Source of the DNA: Liquidambar formosana
Lineage: Eukaryota; Streptophyta; Magnoliopsida; Saxifragales; Altingiaceae
Length of the DNA: 64,000 nucleotides
Assembly: GCA_039720395.1 (NCBI GenBank)
Contig: CM077828.1
Span: 18,636,264 to 18,700,263 of the forward strand
Reading direction: 5' to 3'
Part shown: one piece after another, positions 21,801 to 33,300 of the stretch
How the letters are laid out: the number at the start of each line of letters is the position of its first letter
Position numbering within the stretch: position 1 is the stretch's first letter
The notes under the pieces: generated by a model
Databases searched by the model: none
Seen by the model: the letters and a program-made list of their open reading frames with translations, nothing else
What the model was told of the DNA's origin: nothing
Program-made: the position numbers and the translations under genes

Positions 21801-23931
21801 AAAGATAAAAACAAAAGCAGCTCAAACACTTGCAGAGACATTAGAAGCAACAGACATGGTTCCCAAGAGTCAGTGTTTGGATCCTTATTTATTATTTTTA
21901 TGAAAATTAATTGAATCACAGTTGGGTATATAATATATTTGATTTAAAACTGAATAGACTATTGTTCGAATTCTCTACTTGTCCTTATTGAATATGCTTC
22001 TTTTCCGCTGATCAGACAAAGTTTTTAAATGTTTAGTCCTTATGGATGGTGTGTGATAAAACGATTATAGAAAGCAACAGTCTTACTACAAAGTCTGTCA
22101 TTTGGACTTCTCTTGATTTATTTGATGTGTTATTTTTATCCTATATCTGCAAGATAAATCCATTCTTTTACTTGTAGCCCTTACCAGTGTCAATGATGTT
22201 TTGCTTCTATAATGTCTAAGTTAGATTTTTTATTAACTGTGCACTAGTAGTTGGTCGAGATATGCAGATTTTCAACCAATGTTTGGTCTATACAAGAATA
22301 TAATCATCATTCGGGTGCAAGCCCGCACTTTTCCACATAGTTTACTTTCACTTCTGTTGAACTGTACAGTTTAGGACTTTAGGAGTTGATATCTTCACCC
22401 TTAGGCACTGTTTTTGGTAATGCTTTTTTTGAAGTGCTTTGGGAAGCACTTCAAAGGGCTAATATCCTCTCTTCTTTTCAATGAAAACTGAGTCGTAATT
22501 TTTGCCTCGCCATGATGTTTGCATTTACTTAGGGCTCATTATTTTCATACATATACTTTGCTTATACATTTCAACTGACTTTTTTTACAAACAATGCCTA
22601 AAGAGAAACAGAGATCAGACGCTGTAAGATCAGAGCCTGTACTTTTGGATGGAAGTGGTCGCAAATTTTGGAGATTAAGAAGCTACTCTGATGAAATGGA
22701 CATTCTGCTTCAAGGTTTTTCTTAACTTTGTAATCCAAATTTTTGGATGTTCCAACTCTAGGCTTTGTTTGGCTGCAATCATTTTCCCCCCTGATATGCA
22801 GATGTTGGAGCTGAGGATATGCTTGCATCAAAGGATAAATGGTTTACCTATGGTGTTGAACAGAGGGCGATGGTGGAGAAATATATTTCCTCTTCAAGGT
22901 ATGCAAAAATATTGTTGTAAATGGGGTAGATATGCCTTGTAGCTTTGAGATATGCATCTCTTGCAGCATTTTTTTTTTTTTTTTTTTTTTTTAAAAAGCC
23001 TATAATTTTTGTGGAATAAATATTTCCTTAGTAGATTACATGATAGATTGACTTTCATTTTTATACACCATGGAGATGCTCTATGCCTCTATATTCTAGT
23101 TCCTTTTTGGGGGCTGGGGGTTTGGCTTTCATGTTACTGCAGTTTTTCAAGAAGGTCAAATGAAAGGAGTCAATACATATAGTTGATGTTGGGAAGAGTA
23201 TTTATTTTGTAGTTTCTTAAAACTTTCAGTTCGACTAGCTGAATGAATGGAAGAGCAAGAAATCCTTTTTGTCCAAGGTTAGAGAGATTCTCAAATAGAT
23301 TAATCAACTCTGAGGCCAAAAAAATTTCCATCTTTCTTACTGTTACTTGGGAAAAATTGAAAGTGAGGGATGTTTTTTTTTTTCCCTCCCTGTACTATGA
23401 AGAAAAATCTCTGCCCAATTTTACAATTCTTGGTTCATTTTGACTACCCTAACCATTGTCACCTTCATTATCATTACAATTAGCAGATTATATGCATTCC
23501 ATGAATTGAAACTGATGCTCACATCCTGTTTTATCACATAATAATAACAATGATTTGGAAATTATTCACCAATATCACAAAGTATTTAAGTACTTCCCAA
23601 ATTTTTTGTGGAATTTCAAATTATTGTAGCTAATTCTTCTAGGAAGATAGTTTTGCCTTTTCTTCCACTTGTCCCAAAAGCCAGTCTCCATTATAGTTAA
23701 AATTCAGGTCTGTAATCTGTATGGCCCTGATTTGCACTATGAATAAAATTCCTGATTTTTGAATTCACACAATGCCTTTTTAGTAAGAATTCAATTGCTG
23801 AGCCTTAGTTTTGAATGCCAGCCTTAGTTTTGAATGCCAGATAACCAAACTAATGCCATTCTTTGTTATTTGGTTGCAGGCATCTAAGAAATGAAGGAGA
23901 AAATTGTCTCACCTCAGTTAGCAATGATTAA
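18015..23931 (+). CDS. CDCA7-like zinc-finger protein (zf-4CXXC_R1 plus DDT-like region)
   Basis: Twelve exons: 18015-18194, 18662-18759, 18903-18989, 19192-19360, 19770-20522, 20974-21116, 21214-21414, 21527-21608, 21700-21868, 22604-22714, 22802-22898, 23880-23931. All have GT-AG borders and consistent phases, giving 713 aa. Residues 1-45 are Ser-rich then basic. Residues 58 to about 135 form the cysteine-rich CDCA7-type finger (CHQCRQKT, CTLNFCHKCL, CPKCRGICNCSFCM, then RGHWPTG). Residues 186-286 hold two tandem 55-aa repeats. From about residue 395 comes a DDT/WHIM-like helical region, then a charged coil. CDCA7 proteins bind chromatin and, in animals, recruit the remodeller HELLS; the plant counterpart is linked to DDM1 and DNA methylation. 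Nuclear location is inferred from the basic stretches. The terminal small exon is the least certain. Confidence 0.9.
18415..18611. mobile_element. MITE with TTA target duplication in CDCA7-like intron 1
   Basis: Termini CGCTCTGTTTGGTTGCTGAG and CTCGGTAACCAAACGATGGG form an inverted repeat of about 25 bp, flanked by TTA on both sides (18412-18414, 18612-18614). This fits PIF/Harbinger-like MITEs. A partial copy of its left part lies just upstream at about 18248-18357, in direct orientation. A related copy is at 45060-45330. Confidence 0.65.
19012..19191. mobile_element. Partial MITE in CDCA7-like intron 3
   Basis: TTAGGGCCTATTTGGTCGTT and following sequence resemble the left half of the PIF/Harbinger-type element at 27804-28142, including a shared 'CATAGCTGATGTTATAGGAT' type block. 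The right terminus is absent. The fragment runs almost to the acceptor of exon 4. Confidence 0.5.
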
Positions 23932-23969
23932 ATTTACTACTTTGAGTTACTCACTTAATCCTTTTAGTC

Positions 23970-23991
23970 GGGGCAACTTCGAAGTTGCCCC
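23970..23991. repeat. 22-bp perfect palindrome in CDCA7-like 3' UTR
   Basis: GGGGCAACTTC is followed directly by its reverse complement. It lies 39 bp after the stop codon and is followed by two direct copies of TTGCCCCATTTTTTGG, so the transcript could form a strong hairpin there. Confidence 0.6.
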
Positions 23992-24458
23992 ATTTTTTGG
24001 GAGGGCAACTTCTTGCCCCATTTTTTGGCTGGGCAACTCCCTTGTCCAATTTTACGACTTCTTTTTTATGATACATATGTGTATATGACTATCGGCGTAC
24101 TTGTCATAAAAAAAAAAAAAAGGCCATAGCTATGTTTACTTTTTTGCTGCCTACTTGTACAACTCATAGCTTATCATGATTTCACAGTTACTTAGTGTTA
24201 ATACTACCCACCTTATCTAATGATTTAATTATAGGAGACTACATATTAGACGAAATAAATTATCAATGTTCCTTGATCCTTGCCTCCCTTTGAGGACCAT
24301 GCTGGGTACTTCTTGAACTGGAGAGCCAGCACCCATCCTACAAAAACCAAGAGAGAGAAATGGCAATCTGGCCCATCTGAGTACACCCGGCTTTTAAATT
24401 CGGGTCAAACCATTTTTGTCCGATTGAATTCGGGTTGGGCAACAAAACCCCAAAATGT

Positions 24459-24891
24459 AGAGGGCAGCCATTGCAACTCCTCAACTTTATTTGTAAACTT
24501 TGCTCCTTTTTTTTTTCTTTTTTTTTAATTATAGGTTTTATGAAAAAAATTTTAAAAAAAAATTATGGAAACTAGCTGTATAGTCTATTAGAACATATTA
24601 TTTTGAACAATTTTGCAGAATTTTCTTTTTCCAAAATCTGTGATGTAAGAGGATTTTTTAGTCGTTTATGGTTTCTATTTCTTTTTTATAGAAATGAAAT
24701 TATAAATTATCAAAAAGTCTATTTAAATTATAGATTTTGAAAAAAAAAATTTCTACAAAATTGTTTAAAATGATATTTTCTAATGGATAATGTGGTAAGT
24801 TTTTTACGAAAACTTTTTATATTTTTCATAAATCTTTAAAAAGGTTAAATAAAGTGTGCAAATACAATAGAGAGGTTTCAATAGCTATTCT
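24459..24891. mobile_element. Mutator-type foldback MITE, copy 3, with 9-bp TSD
   Basis: The two halves are inverted copies (for example AACAATTTTGCAGAATTTTC against ATTTCTACAAAATTGTTT). The ends AGGGCAGCCATTGCAAC and GTTTCAATAGCTATTCT are diverged inverted repeats matching copy 2. CCAAAATGT flanks both ends (24450-24458 and 24892-24900), a 9-bp target duplication. Confidence 0.7.
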
Positions 24892-26066
24892 CCAAAATGT
24901 AAAATGGATTGCTCGGAGGCCTTTTGAACTAGGATTTAGGTGTCAATGGACTGTAATTAAGTAACAATATCATGGGCCTTAGCTTCCATTTTTAACCTTT
25001 CATCTCTTCGTCGAATTTGGATGACCCCTAACAAGTACAGCCATGCACCATTCAAGTGGGAGATTAAACCTCGCCATTTGTCCTTTGGGTAATCTCTCCA
25101 TCCAAGTGGGAGATGAAGGGTTCCACTATACTAACTGTCAAAATTATATAGTCATATGATGTTTTTTTAATTTTTTTTTTTTTCCTCATTCATAATAAAT
25201 CCCTCTCTCTTTATCTTTCTATCTTATCCTATCCATGTTGAAAAACACTAGCATTAACCAACTATTTTTTTTACCTGAGTTGTCTACTTGTCTTTTATTG
25301 TCTCTTCTCATTTTCTTTAGCCCCAACACCCCTTCTTTTACCTCCTTGTACATAGTTTTCGTCTCTATCAACCCAAAATGTCCCAGTTCTCTGATTTCAC
25401 AATTTGTATTGATTGACATGTAATGATCGTTAATTTTAATCAAAAAGCATTAATCTTTTTTTTATTTATTTATAAACTATTAAGGGTATTTTAAGTTTTA
25501 TTTTGTCGAGGTTTCGGTCTAAACTATTCTCTTAACGACCTATGTGAGATATCCTATAGTCACACAAGTAACAATCCCTGCGAGGAGTTGAAATGATGAC
25601 CTTTAAAGAACACACTTAGGGTCTGATCATTCAACCAATTCCATAAGGGCTCATTAAGCTGTTATTATATAAATATGGTATGTTAAATTACTATTTAACA
25701 TGTAAAATATGTACCCTTGGACGCATTGTCAATATAATATTGCATAATAATATATTTATAGTGTATTTTTTGAACTAAATGTAAGAAATCATATGAAATT
25801 TATGTGAGATTAAATTTCTAAAAGAATTTTATTTTTTATTTTAAAAAATGCCAATGGTGGATGTAGCGTTAAGAATAGGGGGATTTGGCCACAAATCCTT
25901 AATATGGGACTTGTATAGTCAAAAGTTTTAAAAAAAAAACTTATATGGCATGAAGCCCACCAAATATCTATGTGACAAAAATGCCCTCATAGTACTTACA
26001 AAGAAACATGTATACTACCTAAACTGTCATTTGCTCATTAATATCTCATTAATTAAGGAAAGAATC

Positions 26067-26215
26067 TTGGTTATAATATCTCCAAAAATATTGAGCATAA
26101 ATTAACGAGACAATTAATTAGGGTTATAATATCTCCAAAATTTTCCAAAAATTGTGAGCATAAATTAAGGAGACAATTAATTTGGGTTATAAAATCTTCA
26201 AAATTTACGAGCAAT
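26067..26215. repeat. Tandem repeat, about 55-65 bp unit
   Basis: Units of the form GGTTATAATATCTCCAAAA, then GAGCATAAATTAA, then GAGACAATTAATT occur twice, with a partial third copy (GGGTTATAAAATCTTCAAAA). They are non-coding. Confidence 0.6.
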
Positions 26216-26279
26216 TATATGAAAATATTCTTTGGGTTAAAAACCAATTATATGAATGAAAAATGATGTAACTATTTTG

Positions 26280-26375
26280 GTAACAATTACATGTAATTGT
26301 TATAGTTACATGTAATTGTTTTCTGTTTTGATTACAGTTACATGTAATTGTTTTTTGTTTAGATAACAATTACAT
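26280..26375. repeat. Cluster of ACAATTACATGTAATTGT palindromes
   Basis: A 20-bp perfect palindrome at 26282-26301 (AACAATTACATGTAATTGTT) is followed by GTTACATGTAATTGTTTT at about 26305 and again at about 26337, with spacer TCTGTTTTGATTACA. A half copy (AACAATTACATGAATGAG) ends the cluster. Confidence 0.65.
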
Positions 26376-27256
26376 GAATGAGACCTTTTCTGGCACAAAA
26401 ATAATTACATGAACTTTATGAAATGTTACGTGTTAAATTGGTAATAGTTTCTTTGTAGTTGTAACTATTTAATACAATTTCGTAATTAGTTACATGGGAC
26501 TCATTTAAGGGTTCCAGCAAATGCATGACTTTATTGTAACTATTTTAAGGAATGTTAAATCACCGCAAAGTTTGTTGTAGCTATTTTGGAGATTTAAATT
26601 AATGTACAAATCTGCAGATTTGATTGATATACTATTGGGTTAATATTAATGGAAAACAATATAAGTCATTTTGCTAGTCGGATCTTGAAGGAAATAAACA
26701 TGGGAATCGCTATGATTTCCTCAAAAATTGTGAGGAAGATTCGCATAAACAATCTTGTTAAATGTTAATTTTCCAACAAATGTGGATGGAGATAAATATG
26801 AGTATAAAGATTGAATGCTGCGGAAATCATGAAAAATAAACTTAAGGAAAATCTTTTTTAATTTTAAACGTCAATAGCTTGCTAGAATACCATATCAAGC
26901 GAAAGGATAAAGTTAGCATTTGTGGAATATAACAAATCAATATATTGTCCAATGTTATCAGTTGGGGACTTAAATGGACTTATGATTTTAAAAGAGTTTT
27001 GATAGAATTTATCACTCTATAAAACCTGGGAATTGGGCTTTTGACTAATTTCCCCTTAAAAATATAAAACAAAATAAGGACAGAGAGTAATTTTACATAG
27101 ACGATTCATCTACTTGCTAATGTGAATGTGACATCCACTTTTCCAAGACGAATATTTAATTTTTAGACATACTAATATTCCTCTTAGCATTTCAACCTGT
27201 AAAAAAAAGGTGAATATCAGCATTTTTCCACCGAAAAAAAAAAAAAAAAAAAAACG

Positions 27257-27358
27257 GAAATGTATAAAGGGCGGGAAATTTATGTTGCTCGTAGGGAACG
27301 GTTTAACCAACCGGTAAAGGTTCAAGCGCCGAAACAGAAATGTATAAAGCGCGGGAAA
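27257..27358 (+). promoter_or_regulatory. Duplicated E2F-type promoter block
   Basis: AAATGTATAAAGGGCGGGAA and AAATGTATAAAGCGCGGGAA are two copies of one promoter block 80 bp apart. Each contains the E2F consensus GCGGGAAA (27271-27278 and 27351-27358), just upstream of the coiled-coil gene. TATAAAG within each copy could act as a TATA box. Confidence 0.55.
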
Positions 27359-27361
27359 TTT

Positions 27362-27363
<2 letters not shown>

Positions 27364-27394
<31 letters not shown>
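27364..27394. repeat. (GA)n microsatellite in 5' leader
   Basis: A GA run ends directly at the start codon of the coiled-coil gene. GA/CT tracts in 5' leaders are common in plant genes. Confidence 0.8.
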
Positions 27395-27397
<3 letters not shown>

Positions 27398-30300
27398 GAC
27401 GATTCAGGAGCAATCCTATGTCAGATCTCATCCCTCAAGGACATGCTCGACGAGGTACAAATCTCTATTCATTTACAGTTTTCCCTCTCCCATCAAACCC
27501 TAGGGTTTCCATTTCCATTTCCTTTTTTTTTTTTTTTTTTTTTTTGAATCTATGAGTTTATCTGTAACGACATCTACGACAGGTTAATGAAGAGATCGAT
27601 GCGAGTTTTCAGGTGACGAGAGAGATCGAATCGGAAATCGTGAAATGCTCCGAAATCGAGAGCAATTTGGCCGCCAGAGAATCCGAATTGACAAAGGTGG
27701 CTTACGTGACAGAGTTCGAGATTAACGGATTAATGGTGGTCACGGGTAAAACAAGAAGGAACTCAGTGTGAAATTCATTGATTGGAGCATCATAAGCCTT
27801 TTAGGGCCTGTTTGGGCGTTCGAATGAAAATTAAACAATTTTAGGGTAATTTACGTGGTGTTGAAACACAAATCCACCACCTTAAATGAGACTATTTAAA
27901 AAATTTAGATAAGTAAAAAATTTGAGGTCAATCACTATAGTTGATGTTATATGATGAAGTCCTAGAGAGTCATGAAATGCCACTATTTTGCATTTCTACT
28001 CTCATTTGTGATAATGACCGGCATTCTCTAATTTTTTTTTTTTTTTTTCATTCAACATTTCAATGTGATAGATTTTTGCCTTCAATACTACGTAAAATAC
28101 CCTAAAATAGTTTAATTTCCATTTGGATGCCCAAACGGGCCCTTAATCAACTTATCCATCTTTCCCTGCTCTTTTTGTAGTTGATTCAAGAAATTCAGTG
28201 AAATTCTTGGAGAGAGAATTATGCTGTCTAAGAATGAAGCATGATGAGATACTCAAGAGAACAAATAGCAAGAGGTACTAACCGGAATCTTTGTAGTGTA
28301 GATACGAATATTCAGTTCGTGCAGCACTCCACCTGCTTCACCTAGTAGCACCACGCTTGTATTGCTCTCCCTAGTTTTAAAGGCTGTTTATAATATTTGG
28401 TTCTCATTTAAGGGATATTGGAATTTTATGTAGGATGTCTGCTATGAGCCCCTTGGCTCAAAAGTCTGCTCTATGTCTATGTTAAAGCACTTTAATCATC
28501 TGGCATTTTATTAATGATGACAGGATTATTACTGTTAGTTATTATCTAGGGGATGAAATTTTGTGTTTAAGTCCATTTATGTTGTTGGATATTTTACAGT
28601 GAAGCTGTGGGGAGAATATTTCTTTACACTCAAAATCATTTTTTTTTTTTCTAGACAAAAAATTTTCTTGGTACTATTATCTGTTAAAACAAGTGGATGA
28701 TACATACAAAAACATCATTTAGATGGTCAATACACATGATGATAAAGCATATTTGATAATTTGATTTTGCAGTTTTTGTAAAAATTCGCCTCAGAGTGTA
28801 ACATCCATATGATTTCAAGGATATTATTGAAGCATATTGAACGGACCCCCTTTTTCAGTAGAAATTTTATGTGAAGTTCTTAGGTCTCCGTGATTCAAGA
28901 ATTCTTTGGTGTGCCAATGACATAAACCTCTATATAATTGCTGTTAGAGATTTAAATATTTTTATACTCAGGGATTTTTTTTTTTTTTCTTTCTTGATTA
29001 GCTCTTAGAAAGAAAAACCAACAAGTTTCCTGACATGCTCTAAAGTCATGTTGGTAATAAAGTGGTTATTTCTTAAAAGAATTATTGCTATGGAAAATTT
29101 TAACTATTCCAATGAATAACTAATAATTATAATCTGTGCAATATTTTATATAATTTGCATTTATCATACATTTTGTATGGCAACATTTCAAGTAAGGCTT
29201 TCACTGGGAGTTTTATTTCATGTAACATCTTGAATGTATTGTGTACTGTTTCTTAGCTGTATAACTCCTACAATATTTGTTTTTGCCTAAGATCCCATGA
29301 AAGCATAACTGAAGTTTTGGTATCTATCTTTTAACTAATATATATCCTAATTCATAAATACTAATGATTGAATGAACTGGTGCCGTACAGGGAAGGATTT
29401 ACAAAATTGTGCCTAGATTTTCAAAAAGACATTGAGAAAGAAGAAAATGATGTTCTGGGGGCTTTGTTATCAGAGAAAGAGTCTCTTGAAAATGAAATTC
29501 AACTTTTGGATAAGAAAAATAATGCTTTGAGAAATTCAATGTTTGCATTTGTGGAAGAAATTCTTGAAGATCTTCATAGTTCTAACTCTGGTAATATTGT
29601 CTTCCTTGTTATGGCATGAGCAGTTTCTTATTAGCTAAAAGCAGTACAGTTACATGATTTAAAAGTTCGAGAAGTTATTTATTCGTATTTAAGATCTCTT
29701 CTTGCCAATGCTTGTTTTTGATGCAGATATGCAGTGTTTCATAAAATGATTTTGTCCTGTCATGGCATTAATTGCATTTTTTATTTCCTTGACATAGTCA
29801 TCTCTTGTGTTATTGTGTTGTTATTCTTGATTGTTTGTTTGTTTGTTTTTCTTTTTTATTTTTTATTTTTTTATGTCAATAAAAAATTGAGCTTGTTGTA
29901 TTTTGAATTTTTCTATTTATGGCATTCTTGGCTCCTGGTGTTTTATATAATTCATAACTATTTGAGGCAACTGACTTGGAGAATTAGTTTGGAAGAAATG
30001 AAGGCTCGCATCATACTTTGATTTTACCCATTCAACAAACATAGGAGGTGATGTCTAATCATTAGTTCAATTGCTGGAATCCCATCACCAAAAATAAACT
30101 ATCATACCATGGGTGACTTCCCCATTATGTTCCCCTCTTGTTGATGCTGTTTTTAAAGGGTTGTATATGGAGAAAGCTGTTGTTTGGTTATGTTTTTCTC
30201 CCTTGACAGTAATGATACAATATCTTTTTATAAGGAACCCCGAGGAATGCTAGAGGATCCTCCAATAAAATCCTCAGTATGTTGATCGAAGGAATGACCC

Positions 30301-33300
30301 AAACAATGTGCTACTTGATTGCCCTCCCTCTTAAAATGAAAACTTGCACTGTTTGAACTGGGGCAATTAACCAGCATCCTCAATTTTACAGGTTTGGATT
30401 GTTTTTTGTAGTCTTAATAGCTTCTCATCACCATTCTAATCAGTGTATCAGTACTCTTTGTTAATTTTGAATTTAATGCTAGACTAGTTTCTTTCATAAG
30501 AAAATTTATAATTTACGTGTGTGTGTGTGTGTGTGTTAGGTAGATGGACTTCTTGTGTGTGTGTGTGTTGTTTGGACTAAGTTGCACAGTTTATATAAAT
30601 CTAGCAAACTACATCTATAGTTCTATATGACCATGTCATCAAATTATAATGCTCAATTAATATTCTTATCAAACTTCTAGATCTATTTTACTAATTTTTT
30701 TAGAATTTTGTTAAATCCTGTTCCAAGAAATAATCACATCTTAATGCTCTATTGTAAAAAATATCATTTCCATGTATTTATGTCAAATATTATATACTTG
30801 AAGACAGTGTTCATTGATGAGATTTAACAGGGTGTAGAACTGAAGAAGGATTTAGAAACTAAGGACCCTAAAATGTAAGCTGAACTAAAAAATGTGTAGA
30901 ATGTACTTTAATGTGATTATAGATCTACATGCAGTGATATTCAAGAACAGTGTCTATGAGATAAATCGAAGTAAACATTACTGTTTAATCTTCCCCTTGG
31001 AGGGGGAGTCTGGGATATTGTTTTCTGTAGAGTTCAAATAGAGGCTAAATTGGATGTGTTAGGGAATTTTATGTGATTGTTGTATCTTAATTATCTGAAG
31101 TGAAAATCCTGTAAGACACTCATAGTGCCACTAATGCTTATGGTTCAAAATTTTTGCCCCTTAAGAGATGATATTTTCTAAATGAATGTAGCAGAGGTGA
31201 GGTTGTAAGGCAAAATAGGGGAATTACTTGAAATGATAATATTAGAAACCAGCAGGGTTTGCAAACCCTAGTTCTTAGTTCTTACTCCACTGGTAATTTA
31301 TGTACAAGCTTAACCTTTACGCAGTTATGCTTCCCTTTAAATGTGAATCAGCATTCATATTATTTACATAAAGGGTTAATGAGTTCACGATTTGAATCTG
31401 TGGTAATGCTTCATGGTGGGATGTTCATTTATCTCTGTGAGTCTATAATTATTTTCCTAGATGATTTTCTGCCTGATAGTTTTAGGCCTTTTTATCTTGG
31501 AAACTTATGTATGTAATGTGGGCTACTGGATGATCTAGTTGCTTTTCCCGTTGAATCATCAGCATTCATATGCTGTGCATAAAGTGCTTGAAGGTATTCC
31601 AATGCCAGTTGAGTAATATGATATTAAATTTGGTAAAAAGTTTTTTGCCTTCCCTGTCTTTGTTTGGAGGTTTGATCATGGGATACTAGGATTTTGGATG
31701 TAAGCTTTTACTACCAAACCTAAAGGTTTTTTGCTAGGGAATCTGTCACTAACTCTGTGATCTGTTGCAAGTTGTTGCTAAATGCAGATTTACGTGTTGA
31801 GATAGAGGGTGGGACTTGGGAGAATGAGAAATTGCTTGATGATATTGATGATTTAAAGACTACATTGCTTTCAACTATTTCAGTTGATGATGGCCACTGG
31901 TAAGTGTTTATCTTGGTTCAAATATTTAACGTTGTTTGTAAGTTATTTTTGCAGCCTGCAGTCATGTATGTTCATATCTAATCAAAATTTTATTATTATA
32001 AATATAATTCAATTCAACATTATTACATGTGATTCATCCAAATATATATTGATTTACCTTTGGAGGTTTGATACACGTATTTGTTCTTTTACCATCTTCA
32101 GTCAATAGTTCAAGAATGTGATGTTTTTTGTGTAAGTATAAGGCACACACATTTGGTGCAGGTTATTTGTTTGATCATTTGATATTGAAGATGTGAATTC
32201 AGTTCTTCTTTACATAAGTTTTATTAAATTAGAAAACGGCTGGTGATCCAAGATTTATATCCATCCAATGGACATGCTTTAAGTTTTATATTGGCAAAGG
32301 TATAAAAAATAGAGTAAGATATAAGAAATAGTTAGTTTCAGGAAATTTTTTATTACTTTGTATTTTGGATTCATACGAGAAACATATTGAGTAAGAATCT
32401 CTAGAAATGGGTTCCTCTTCCTTGGAAATTTCATCATCATAGATTATTTACTAGCAGCTGGAGATAAGTGATATCTATCTGTAATGCAATGTTGGTGGCA
32501 GCTTTTGGGTGACAGTGGAGGTAGTCATCTAATTTTGGTGTAGGTATTCAGTTGGCAGTGATGTGGTGCTTTGTGGTTCTGATATTGGTGCGGTAGTGGT
32601 GGTGTTATTAATTGCGTCAATATTTACAGCACATAATAAAGTAGTTTAGATCAAGTTTTACGAACAGGATTTATGAAATGATTCTTACACCCATTAATTG
32701 TATATTATTATATGAATCGAAACTTCTAAGCAGTGTATATTACTGGATAATTTGAATCAATGTCAAAACCTACTCCCCTATATGATAGTATAGATGTCCA
32801 TGCATTTTATGGACTCTTATTGCCCTAGTTTTATATTTTTAATTCCTAAGGAGTCCCACTCCCAATTTTTGCGACTTTGCATTTTGAAAAACAAGAAATT
32901 ATTAGCATCTTGAAAGTGGTGGGTTATGTGTGGATCACAAGAGCAGATGTCTTTCTTTGACTTGTTTTTGTTGTTGATATTTTGAATTTTTTACTACTAC
33001 ACCTCTTCTGTGCAGTTGCATACAAGCTTGATAACATTTAGAAATTTGCCAAAGTTTAAAAAAAATATATAAATAAAACAATTAGAAAGACCTTTTTCCT
33101 TTCCATATTTTTAATCATCAAGGGCTATTATTCCTTTTCATTCCCTATCAACCCCATATTTGGCTCTCTATTTTGGAAATTCTGTGTGTTCTAAACTCAC
33201 ACAGTCTCTCTCAAATCCTAGTCTCAAATACTTTTTAGCGCTTTAACTGAGACAAAGCCAATCTCAACTTCTTTCACTCAAGCTCTTTAGAGAAGGGGAG

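Larger units (their letters stand above)
24901..27259. other. AT-rich spacer with local repeats
   Basis: No gene seen. It holds the two repeat clusters listed separately (26067-26215 and 26280-26375). Confidence 0.5.
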
